Assembly (NCBI RefSeq): GCF_964355755.1
Contig: NC_092673.1
Coordinates: forward strand, 19,411,001-19,475,000
DNA length: 64,000 nt
Reading direction: 5' to 3'
Source of the DNA: Antedon mediterranea
Taxonomy: Eukaryota; Echinodermata; Crinoidea; Comatulida; Antedonidae
Below the pieces are notes generated by a model that searched no databases, was not told the origin of the DNA, and saw nothing but the letters and a program-made list of their open reading frames with translations. Every line of letters starts with the position of its first letter. Position 1 is the stretch's first letter. Positions 60,201 to 64,000 of this stretch are shown in pieces. Both the position numbers and the translations under genes were made by a program.

Positions 60201-61696
60201 TGGGATTACGAATATCTCGCACAATCATCTATCTTGCGCGCTATACAATCTTTGCTAGAACTACGCTTGACCTCCCATAGACAACAAGCACTGGAGTTAA
60301 ATGATAATGCAAACCCTCAAAAACACCAAAAAACAAATCAAATATGTGGTCAGTAGGCTATAGTGGTAAATATCTTCTTTAGATGTTTAAAAAAAAAAAA
60401 AATTAGGTATCCTAGGCCTACGTTTCAATCTGAATCAAATGTAGGCTAGGCCCAGGCCTTTCATTCAATCAATCTGAATGAAATGACAAGAATCTACTTA
60501 CTGTAGATGTTATATAAAAATAATTATTTTATATTCGTGCTATGGTATAATTAATCTCATTCAGTAAATAAATAAGGTCTCACTTGCTTGCTTTTTTTTA
60601 GTTTTCATAAGATTGTGGCAAATTTTAACCAACTCTTCAAGTTTAATTGCATATGTATACTTTTGCACATATATACACATGTTATACAAAATGTACATAC
60701 AAGCAAAAATATTTGAATTTATGAAAACTGCCCAGATTAATTCTCAGCTATTAACAATGATTCTCAACATTCTAATTATAATTTAGTCTATAGTATTAAC
60801 ACAATTATTATTATTGCAGATCTTCATGACCTCAGAAGCACTTTACATTGTAGTGTTCGATCTTAGTAAACCCCTTGATGATCTTGCTAAGGTCATTGAT
60901 GCTACAAGAGTAAGTATTTCAAGAACATTTAAATTGTTGTGTTTGAACAATTCATCTTGATGAGGACTTTATACTTTATATGCGTCACAAGGAGTTTAAT
61001 TGTTAAATGTAATTTCTTTCAGCTTACATAAGTTCTGTTTTAATCAATTTGAAATACCAATTTTGTGTAATTTTTTTGTTTACAGGAAGAGCGTGAACAT
61101 CATTGGACCAATCTCCAGTTCATATTATCTTACATCCAGACGGTTTATTCTCATAGTCGTATTGGGGGAGAAAACACAAAGAAGGGAGTTCAAGAACCAA
61201 CTATCCTTATTGTGGGTACACATAAGGGTAAGCTTGGTAAGACTGAAGAAGAACAAAATGTTGAGGTTAGATACTTATTTTAGTTCTACATTATTAAAAA
61301 TAGCAAGCTGTGTACATGTTGTTTTAAATAATAATGTAAACAGGCTGACTTCTGGTGTTTTACATATTCAAGTTAGATTCAAAGAGCTTAAACTGAAATT
61401 TTTTTCTTTTCATTATTTATTATAATCAGGCAAAAAAAGTATTTGAGAAGATTGAAAATACGCTTAAAGAAAAACCATATGAAGAACATGTATATCACCA
61501 ATATTTTGCCATTGAAAACAGTCGAGAAACTGCAGATAAGAGCTTCATTAAACTCAAAAAAGTTATTGACAAGCTTATGACAGATTTAAAAAAGGATGTC
61601 CCTTTAAAGTGGATGCGTTTTCGATGTGATCTACATGATCTAAGAAAGGATGACCTGAGAAGGCAAAAACCTTTTCTTTTGCATCCTTTAAAAGAG
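33218..61696 (+). CDS. Roco-family GTPase gene with two consecutive Roc-COR modules (partial 3')
   Basis: Roco proteins couple a Ras-like GTPase (Roc) to a COR dimerisation domain and act in intracellular signalling (LRRK2, MASL1). Exons: 33218-33255 (ATG 33240), 39886-39978, 41258-41405 (identical alternative 41895-42042), 42391-42476, 42822-42886, 43079-43154, 44100-44257, 46463-46552, 46750-46929, 47133-47387, 47928-48122, 48483-48677, 48906-49208, 49306-49377, 50070-50286, 52641-52803, 52988-53073, 53665-53738, 53925-53955, 54073-54134, 54248-54272, 54440-54508, 54620-54687, 54854-54878, 55396-55541, 60820-60909, 61086-61265, 61430-61696. All have AG/GT borders and matching phases, and the joined frame is open for 1145 codons. 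Module 1 covers residues 37-716; module 2 starts at 717 and lacks its COR part in this window. No LRR, kinase or Death domain was seen. Two adjacent genes remain an alternative. Confidence 0.75.
33893..33965 (+). repeat. tRNA-like SINE head or tRNA pseudogene
   Basis: 'atagctcagtgag' resembles a tRNA A box and 'gagtttgaatccgcg' a B box, about 50 bp apart, as in Pol III-promoted SINEs. The flanks do not pair as an acceptor stem, so it is not a functional tRNA. It lies in intron 1. Confidence 0.45.
34380..34724 (-). pseudogene. LINE reverse-transcriptase C-terminal fragment
   Basis: Contains FSRVILGIGNSTPSVAVRSE and GRLSL, the same as in the larger fragment at 35593-36900. It is a 5'-truncated copy of the same LINE on the minus strand, in intron 1. 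Confidence 0.7.
34725..35592. other. intron 1 spacer, no gene
   Basis: AT-rich sequence between the two LINE fragments. Nothing recognisable apart from a 'gtaggcctac' word near 35255. Confidence 0.4.
35593..36900 (-). pseudogene. LINE reverse-transcriptase remnant
   Basis: On the minus strand the open part 36176-35793 reads ILIYGSETWGF, IDHLQTRFSRFILGIGNS and MAVRSELGRLSL, the end of a non-LTR reverse transcriptase. Upstream, in broken frames, QSGFRKGFRTLDNIFIL (about 36720) and IPNGIQQGSPLPSSLFNIF (about 36450) are the earlier RT blocks. Several stops and shifts make it inactive. A 40-bp palindrome (36513-36552) sits inside. Confidence 0.75.
36513..36552. repeat. 40-bp perfect palindrome centred on TGACGTCA
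   Basis: The arms 'taaataataatatatatgac' are exactly complementary around the centre at 36532/36533. The core TGACGTCA is identical to a cAMP-response element, but its position inside a dead LINE argues against regulation. Confidence 0.9.
36901..37597. other. intron 1 spacer, no gene
   Basis: No recognisable gene. The minus-strand frame 37179-37430 has no known motif. A G-rich run 'ggtgggcggggggcggtg' lies at 36963-36980. Confidence 0.4.
37598..37666 (+). repeat. direct repeat left of Helitron-like copy C
   Basis: 'aaaaaatgttgcataacg' to 'ggacataatt' is repeated with few differences at 39579-39646, so about 2 kb containing copy C lies between direct repeats. Confidence 0.85.
37671..39251 (-). 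mobile_element. Helitron-like element, copy C
   Basis: On the minus strand it ends with the hairpin 'ctcgtcaaagtgacgag', a short spacer and 'ctag' followed by T, like copies A and D. Its start side has 'ggataactccttgttattgt', matching the 'ttgttattgtat' near the left ends of A and D. The interior shares 'ggtgaaattacgggacc' and 'gatgacgtcacaacatccgat'-like stretches with them in inverse orientation. No Rep/helicase gene; 5' limit approximate. Confidence 0.45.
39579..39646 (+). repeat. direct repeat right of Helitron-like copy C
   Basis: Second copy of 37598-37666. Confidence 0.85.
39886..39978 (+). CDS. Roco exon 2: N-terminal linker
   Basis: Preceded by 'catttttttag' and followed by 'gtaagttt'; 93 nt, phase 1 to phase 1. 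It encodes a Gln/Lys-rich polar segment (VEQFQTQFQKQTSDKQ), probably an N-terminal helix or linker before Roc. It has no counterpart before module 2. Confidence 0.65.
40465..41191 (+). repeat. Helitron-like copy B end plus embedded tRNA-type sequence
   Basis: The right end at 41156-41191 has the hairpin 'attcgtcatagtgacgaat' and 'taaattctag' followed by T, as in copies A and D. The left limit is unclear. 40801-40856 has an A-box-like 'tagctcggtgg' and a B-box-like 'gagatcgagtctc', so a tRNA-type SINE head may be included. Part of this segment (about 40570-40790) recurs inverted at 62085-62295. Confidence 0.45.
41258..41405 (+). CDS. Roco exon 3, copy 1: P-loop (G1)
   Basis: 148 nt, from 'ttttcag' to 'gtaagtag', entering in phase 1 and leaving in phase 2. 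It encodes KAYNEALKDG and the nucleotide-binding P-loop GQEGVGKT (residues 69-76). An upstream acceptor (41217) would cause an immediate stop when joined to exon 2. However, the ATG at 41218 is in frame with this exon (MLKKSIKILIQFS), so an alternative first exon is possible. Confidence 0.8.
41895..42042 (+). CDS. Roco exon 3, copy 2: identical P-loop exon
   Basis: Identical to the exon at 41258-41405, with the same acceptor and donor. Because each copy is 148 nt (not a multiple of three), including both would shift the frame. Only one copy can be used per message, or the second is a product of recent duplication or of assembly. Confidence 0.75.
42391..43154 (+). CDS. Roco exons 4-6: switch I region and variable acidic linker
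   Basis: Exon 4 (42391-42476) follows 'tgtatctcag' and encodes HKVTDGIAVIRTVSTTW; the Thr of VTDG is the likely G2 threonine. Exon 5 (42822-42886) encodes NPSKQYTKIVTDKL. Exon 6 (43079-43154) encodes a short linker with a (GAT)5 run giving DDDDD. Exon 6 corresponds to exons 21 and 24 of module 2 (similar borders, 'gtcag' then 'ttga'), but is expanded by Asp/Asn codons. Phases 2-1, 1-0 and 0-1. Confidence 0.75.
43155..44099. other. Roco intron 6
   Basis: AT-rich intron. 'gtatgtaac' donor and 'cccactacag' acceptor. No inserted element recognised. Confidence 0.5.
44100..44257 (+). CDS. Roco exon 7: G3 (switch II)
   Basis: 158 nt, phase 1 to 0. It encodes a charged helix (DKDVIKKVEENKEETLE) and the G3 motif IWDHGGQLIYHG (Trp 201 to Gln 206). 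This is the Roco-type replacement of the Ras DTAGQ motif. Confidence 0.88.
44405..44876. mobile_element. MITE-like element with 24-bp internal hairpin (intron 7)
   Basis: The inverted ends are 'atttgattggaggattgtgg' and its near-inverse ending 'cctccaatcaaat'. Inside, a perfect hairpin (44596-44619 and 44629-44652, 'tggcctagcctcttgttaaa' type) has a 9-nt loop. Related pieces lie at 59717-59760 and 61860-62050. Confidence 0.7.
44877..45732. other. Roco intron 7, spacer
   Basis: No gene. It contains repeated 'gttgggtacgagttg'-like words at 45215-45292 and repeated 'aaactcagat' words near 45048, 45596 and 45645. Confidence 0.4.
45733..46070 (+). mobile_element. SINE with 5S rRNA head and tRNA-like body
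   Basis: 45733-45832 closely follows 5S rRNA: 'gtatacggcc', 'gatcaccgaagttaagca', 'gttgggcccggtt' and 'gggtgctgtatacc', including the internal control region. Next comes a tRNA-like unit with 'gcgatggtgtaatga' (A-box-like) and 'gggttcaaatct' (B box, about 45878). Then 'ccttaggcaagatgctctca' and 'attgcctcgtcc' follow, which resemble the conserved central domain of Deu-type SINEs. The 3' end is a 'tttacctttatg' tail. It is not a functional 5S gene, because the 3' third is deleted and replaced. Confidence 0.8.
46077..46395 (-). pseudogene. LINE reverse-transcriptase end with (tgaa)n tail
   Basis: On the minus strand a frame with PRHCSASLMF, IPSFYELLKKSIYGLMGRL and SENVLVSTI reads like the C-terminus of a non-LTR RT. 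The 3' end is 'aataaaagattgaatgaatg', a short tandem tail typical of CR1/L2-like LINEs. Confidence 0.6.
46463..46929 (+). CDS. Roco exons 8-9: core of Roc and G4
   Basis: Exon 8 (46463-46552) follows 'atttttgcag' and encodes ALYIVVFDLSKPLDDLA, a Roc core strand and loop. Exon 9 (46750-46929) encodes HHWTNLQFILSYI, a Glu-rich loop, and ILIVGTHKGKLG. The last is the G4 region, where THKG (289-292) has Gly instead of the expected Asp of T/NKxD. Both exons are in phase 0. Confidence 0.88.
47133..47387 (+). CDS. Roco exon 10: end of Roc, start of COR
   Basis: 255 nt, phase 0. QYFAIEN in the probable G5 region is followed by a helix and IPLKWMRFRCGLDDL, the typical start of COR-A (module 2: VPLKWMRFRCDL). 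It ends with a Leu/Glu-rich segment at 'gaggtaaagg'. Confidence 0.85.
47928..48122 (+). CDS. Roco exon 11: COR-A
   Basis: 195 nt, phase 0. It contains NLHDHGEIVYMPDNELL and DPMRLVEIVTTFVTVV, matching the COR pattern of 'LHxxGxIxY...L...V..DPxWL...'. The acceptor is 'tttttaaag'. Confidence 0.85.
48483..48677 (+). CDS. Roco exon 12: COR-A winged-helix part
   Basis: 195 nt, phase 0. FDKLDKGILEERLLRTLW and FEFLVALMIQLGFICER match the 'xGxLxxxxLxxLW...LLxLMxxFxLC' pattern of COR. Confidence 0.85.
48906..49377 (+). CDS. Roco exons 13-14: COR-B
   Basis: Exon 13 (48906-49208) begins with FFVPLRLAF, followed by YDFKGYLPDVLFPYMIIDFL, the 'F..G.LP..LF..LI' signature of COR-B. Exon 14 (49306-49377) is a short, hydrophilic continuation. 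Both are in phase 0. Confidence 0.85.
50070..50286 (+). CDS. Roco exon 15: end of module 1, Cys-rich
   Basis: 217 nt, phase 0 to 1, ending 'tttgtag' then 'gtaagag'. It encodes CILCDVC and a later Cys, a probable small metal-binding or disulfide element at the end of COR-B, then SRYKRLFVG. The phase-1 donor fits exon 16 (52641) without a stop. If unspliced, the frame runs into the intron for about 30 codons and stops at 50376, which would be an alternative end. Confidence 0.8.
50404..51142 (-). pseudogene. 5'-truncated LINE fragment with poly(A) tail (intron 15)
   Basis: The minus-strand frame 51142-50492 reads HVDHLLNKCNKLLGLMWRNG, LYITLIQPNLDFCSVIYNS and SRIDRLYSRFLRYI, the thumb and C-terminus of a non-LTR RT. 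A T-rich stretch at 50404-50428 is its poly(A) tail seen from the other strand. It is truncated at the 5' side where the minisatellite begins. Confidence 0.8.
51080..51635. repeat. 88-bp minisatellite, about 6 copies
   Basis: The unit starts 'tgttacaacatgctgctatt', followed by 'gtgatatcttcattcctctt' and 'gtagtactatcagaatcatt'. Starts at 51143, 51230, 51321, 51409, 51497 and 51585. Its first unit overlaps the truncated LINE end. One more partial unit lies at 52320-52350, separated by two insertions. Confidence 0.92.
51636..51803. mobile_element. small inverted-repeat insertion in the minisatellite
   Basis: 'ccgtagttccccgggtataa' with 'tcccacc', then an inverse 'ggtgggactatacccgggga' about 50 bp later. 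It replaces part of a minisatellite unit. No family recognised. Confidence 0.45.
51821..52319. mobile_element. MITE-like TIR element in the minisatellite
   Basis: The left end 'tagggagttttcgcaa' and right end 'ttgcgaaacctcccta' are inverted; matches continue through 'acgaatatgataacgaaaac'. It is 499 bp long. An internal hairpin lies near 51857-51889 ('aacggatacgt' and 'acgtatccgtt'). The target duplication is unclear. Confidence 0.75.
52641..52803 (+). CDS. Roco exon 16: P-loop of module 2
   Basis: 163 nt, phase 1 to 2, like exon 3 but five codons longer at its start. It encodes KKAYNEALKEG and a second GQEGVGKT P-loop (residues 754-761). It follows exon 15 in phase. Confidence 0.8.
52988..53738 (+). 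CDS. Roco exons 17-18: switch I region of module 2
   Basis: Exon 17 (52988-53073, 86 nt as exon 4) encodes HIVTNGIAVTRTVSTTW. Exon 18 (53665-53738) encodes NPSQQYKKVVTDKM. Same phases as exons 4-5. A large palindrome (53400-53524) lies in the intron between. Confidence 0.8.
53400..53524. repeat. 55-bp-arm inverted repeat (intron 17)
   Basis: Arms 53400-53454 and 53470-53524 are near-exact inverses ('ggcaaactgccttaaaatgt' ... 'gcagtttgcc') with a 15-nt loop. 'catgtttcgagaaac' and 'ctcatcatcag' within resemble the motif at 30115-30165. Confidence 0.9.
53925..54878 (+). CDS. Roco exons 19-24: expanded variable linker of module 2
   Basis: Six small exons of 31, 62, 25, 69, 68 and 25 nt. Exons 20-21 (NTETTANNAEQDDTPNETD, VDKNSTVE) and 23-24 (AVTTANNAEQGDTPIETKKD, VGKKFSAK) are copies of one two-exon cassette; exon 22 (LDFMLSTSINKFDRDKL) is single. 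Phases are consistent, and module 1 has only exon 6 at this place. The linker is polar and likely disordered, inserted between switch I and G3. Such small exons are the least certain calls; 21 and 24 rest mainly on similarity to each other and to exon 6. Confidence 0.6.
55396..55541 (+). CDS. Roco exon 25: G3 of module 2
   Basis: 146 nt, phase 1 to 0. It encodes DQPLDKEVIHDFEQKK and IWDHGGQLIYHG (Trp 953 to Gln 958), matching exon 7. The donor 'agtgtaagttc' lies only about 20 bp from the left end of the E3 element. Confidence 0.85.
56540..56995 (+). pseudogene. LINE reverse-transcriptase C-terminal remnant
   Basis: In broken frames on the plus strand: YEDRLKFLGLTTLYDRQIHG, DLIENFQKIS, then NTRGHQLRLFKPKFHKEL and PTKVVISETTNTFKNRLDSL. 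These match the conserved end of many CR1/L2/Rex-like RTs. There are stops and at least one shift. Confidence 0.75.
57370..58040 (+). pseudogene. remnant of a transposon-associated protein (FHAxTGC type)
   Basis: Near 57878-57960 the plus strand reads FHAITGCSTSSLFAGYGKRS then WKSFVTHPL. This is the motif of a widespread, uncharacterised protein family of invertebrate transposons that usually reads FHAxTGCDTTS. Upstream pieces are in several frames. The Asp of TGCD is lost. It is cut by the LINE insertion at 58040-58690 and continues at 58780-59010. Confidence 0.5.
58040..58690 (+). mobile_element. 5'-truncated LINE copy with (att)n tail
   Basis: The open frame to 58362 contains HAYNTRINHYF, CRINCGQFRISFSGAVIWND and LPLELQ, the C-terminus of a non-LTR RT. 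A 300-bp 3' UTR follows and ends 'tacaataaagaagattatta'. It is a different LINE type from the one at 7.7-12.7 kb. Confidence 0.8.
58780..59010 (+). pseudogene. C-terminal remnant of the FHAxTGC-type protein, Cys-rich domain
   Basis: One frame reads RLEAPNPVVSLELVTCACKL, then KACICGCDSIVC: a decayed Cys-rich (tesmin/CXC-like) domain. In related proteins such a domain follows the FHAxTGC part. Frame breaks and a missing Cys spacing show it is inactive. Confidence 0.45.
59011..60819. other. rest of Roco intron 25
   Basis: 59290-59694 is the right part of E3 and contains repeated 'gaccttgaaaatgacctt' words (59381 and 59544). A MITE-like piece ('tcatttgattggacaattgtg') lies at about 59717-59760, related to the element at 44405-44876. 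From 59800 to 60819 no gene or repeat was recognised. Confidence 0.45.
60820..61265 (+). CDS. Roco exons 26-27: core of Roc and G4, module 2
   Basis: Exon 26 (60820-60909, 90 nt) encodes ALYIVVFDLSKPLDDLA. Exon 27 (61086-61265, 180 nt) encodes HHWTNLQFILSYI and ILIVGTHKGKLG (THKG at 1041-1044). Lengths and phases equal those of exons 8-9. The G4 Gly substitution is present here too. Confidence 0.88.
61430..61696 (+). CDS. Roco exon 28: end of Roc and start of COR, module 2
   Basis: 267 nt, phase 0. QYFAIENSRETADKSF and VPLKWMRFRCDLHDL correspond to exon 10. It ends 'aaagaggtaac'. The next expected exon (COR, NLHDHGEIVY-like) was not found in the remaining 2.3 kb, so the gene continues beyond the window or is truncated. 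Confidence 0.85.
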
Positions 61697-61859
61697 GTAA
61701 CATTTATTTGTCATCTTCTTTATTTTGTATCTACTAACTATAAGAACATCACCATAGCTAATATATATATTTTTTTAATTAATTGAAAATATTATTTCCC
61801 CATTCATATTACTGTTGTTAATGCACTCTGGCATATCATGCGCTATATACACATATAAA

Positions 61860-62050
61860 TTAGCTCCACAGTGGAATAATATACGAATAATGAATTATTT
61901 GTTTTATAACACACCTACTTTTAATAAGAGGCTACAACAAAACTAACACTAACAGAGAAGGTAGCACTTCAATTTTAGACATGGACTAGAACAAAGTGCA
62001 CGATTCATGACACACACTACAGCCTTGTGTCACGCATAATTGCTCTTGTG
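61860..62050 (+). repeat. fragment of the intron-7 MITE family
   Basis: 'ataacacacctacttttaa' and 'gtagcacttcaattttagac' match the interior of the element at 44405-44876. One hairpin arm is missing. Confidence 0.6.
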
Positions 62051-62084
62051 ACATAAATACAAATGAATAAAGTTGAAAGAAGAT

Positions 62085-62560
62085 TCCTCCGTGTATTTAC
62101 TATGCATTAACCACTTTGTCACAGATAGATTATTACATACCGCAATGAATTTTATTTTGTTACTAAGATGACATCTTTAAACATTTTTAAAAAAATATAC
62201 GCTGTCAAAGTATATATTTCTTTCCAACGTTAATATACGAAGATTTTAAAGAAGAAGGAATGTTAAGTTTGTAATTCGGTCCAAGAAAATGTCATAGTGC
62301 GCGTGTAAAATGTTTTAAATGCTTAAAATAGACTAAACATACTCTAATTTCATCGAAAATACATGTTGACAATTTTGAAAATTTTAAGCGTGCGTTTGCA
62401 TGCGTTTTATGCGCTACACACATAATTGTATTGCCATAATGATGAAATATGACCTGAAGTTTATGAGTATCAAATTTGGTTTAATTATGATTAATGCTTG
62501 TGAAGAAAATTGGGCTTTTCATGTATAATGTTACTACTAATCAGGACGTGCGTTTTTCAT
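62085..62560 (-). repeat. inverted copy of repeat found in intron 2
   Basis: 'aagattcctccgtgtattta' onwards is the inverse of about 40575-40790, with differences. The match may extend to 62560 ('atgcttgtgaagaa' is the inverse of a part near 40360). Confidence 0.6.
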
Positions 62561-62585
62561 CGCTCTTTATTAAAATGGTTCTTAC

Positions 62586-62774
62586 CATAATTATAATACA
62601 AGATCTAAAGACAAAATGAGACTCAGAAAACGTAATCGTACTTCTACTAGTTTTACTGTGTCATGTGTGGGACCTAAATTGTGGAATGACTTGAATTATG
62701 AACAACAAAATACCAAATCAATATATATATTTAAATCATTGTTTAAAGAACATTTATTATCATTTTACAAATAA
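62586..62774 (+). pseudogene. LINE reverse-transcriptase C-terminal fragment
   Basis: Reads HNYNTRSKDKMRL, SFTVSCVGPKLWNDL and IFKSLFKEHLLSFY then stop: the last 60 or so residues of a CR1/L2-like RT. Confidence 0.65.
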
Positions 62775-62810
62775 TTTTAAAATAATACTTGTTGCAGGAT
62801 TTAGCTTTTT

Positions 62811-63912
62811 AGGTGATCATTTAGAATAAAATGATCACCTATTGTTATTGTATAAAATATTTATTCTTATGATTCTTCTTTATTTCTCTCTGTACAGATT
62901 TTGTGTAACAAATATCTCAAAAAGTTGAATGTTAATGATTACCAAAATTTCACAATGTCTTTCAAATACTTTAACTTAGTCCTAATAAGCTTTTCAGCGT
63001 GATCACTCATCCGTGACGTCATTTATACGCCATTTTGTGAAATCACATTATCAATCATATCTCCATAATTCATTATCACATATTAACGAAATTAACAACA
63101 CGTAAACTTCAGGTCAAGGGTAAAAATATTATCAAATAAAAACGCACGCGCACGTAGGGTCCTGCACGTGAAATCGCGCGTTAAAAATTTAAAAAGCCTA
63201 CCTCAACCAAGTATGTTACTCATGAGTTGGCAATATTTTCATTTTGATGACGTCATCACGTCTTAAAATTTGAATAACAGTGGTTACGTAATTTCACCCA
63301 CAACGTATATTTGAATACCTTACAGCTCTTCTGAATTAAAGTTGACCTTGATGTTTATAACTTATTATGAGAGCTGGTGAAATTTAGATATGAATTCATA
63401 TAAAAATTAAGCTGATCGGATGTTGTTATCATATGGCCAGTTGAAGTTAAAAATAGTTTTTAAATTTCTTTAGTCAAAGTTATACAAATTTCAAAGAGCG
63501 CACATTGCGCTTCTACGTGTCAAATTCTCTTCTAATTCTTATATTTATTTGCTCAATTCATTATCCTTCGAAATTATCATCTTCGAGTTTGTTTTGATAA
63601 TTCCATCATACCAAAAAATTAGAACATGATGTGTGCCCCGTAATTTCACCTATGCTACACTGTATATAGATATATACAGTATATACGGTACTGTATAATT
63701 ATTGTATATGGCATATAATAGGCACAACTCAACACTATAAGCGTATAATAGGATGGAATACATCATCATTTTCCGATCGTATGTTAACGTACGTGCATGT
63801 TTAAAAAAAAAAATTTCAGTAATTAATTAATATCAATAATTAATTAATTAATGTCAATAAAATGATAAAAATGATCACCTATAATTCGTCAAAGTGACGA
63901 ATTAAATTCTAG
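62811..63912 (+). mobile_element. Helitron-like non-autonomous element, copy D
   Basis: Starts 'aggtgatcatttagaataaa' like copy A and ends with the identical hairpin 'attcgtcaaagtgacgaat' and 'taaattctag' followed by T. The interior shares 'aattaagctgatcggatgtt' and 'ccgtaatttcacctatgcta' with copy A but is about 360 bp longer. Confidence 0.5.
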
Positions 63913-64000
63913 TTTTAATTATTTATGTTTTAGTTTTTAGGCTAGTTAGGGACGTAGGGGGACACAATTAATCAAGCTCCTTTGAGTTTTTATGTGTTTC

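Overview
The window looks like AT-rich nuclear DNA of a marine invertebrate deuterostome, most likely an echinoderm; a crinoid is only a guess. The grounds are the recurring 'taggcctaggc' words, the spliceosomal introns, the mix of DIRS-type, CR1/L2-like and Helitron-like elements, and a 5S-headed SINE. It is not prokaryotic, so there are no operons or ribosome binding sites. Apart from one large host gene, nearly everything recognisable is transposon-derived or tandem repeat.

Layout, left half. 1-560 is a possible solo LTR, followed by a 30-bp minisatellite (770-1945). 3261-13683 is a 10.4-kb terminal-inverted-repeat (TIR) element, E1, with an 8-bp target duplication. A foldback element (3407-7225) and a Helitron-like copy (5301-6037) sit in its left TIR, and a decayed CR1/L2-like LINE on the minus strand (about 7.7-12.7 kb) sits in its body. 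14281-14694 is a small TIR element. 15524-20259 is a second large TIR element, E2. 21749-26247 is a decayed DIRS-type tyrosine-recombinase retrotransposon on the minus strand (SGNH hydrolase, Gag, RT-RNase H, recombinase). 27040-29470 is an 88-bp minisatellite split by a foldback element. 30419-31318 is a hAT-like non-autonomous element with an 8-bp target duplication.

Layout, right half. From 33218 to at least 61696 runs one plus-strand host gene of the Roco (Roc-COR GTPase) family. I could place 28 exons with consistent splice phases, giving an uninterrupted 1145-codon reading frame that is still open at the last exon in the window. It encodes a complete Roc-COR module (exons 3-15) followed by a second Roc domain (exons 16-28), whose COR part would lie beyond the window. 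A protein with two consecutive Roc-COR modules is the most interesting thing here. The nucleotide-binding P-loop exon (exon 3) is also present twice in identical form, and its splice phases do not allow both copies in one message.

The introns are packed with insertions: decayed LINE ends, Helitron-like copies, a chimeric 5S/tRNA-type SINE, a LINE-derived minisatellite in the intron between the two modules, and a 4.1-kb TIR element (E3, 55565-59694) carrying remnants of a widespread transposon-associated protein. Exon calls rest on splice consensus, phase and homology between the two modules; no transcript evidence was available.
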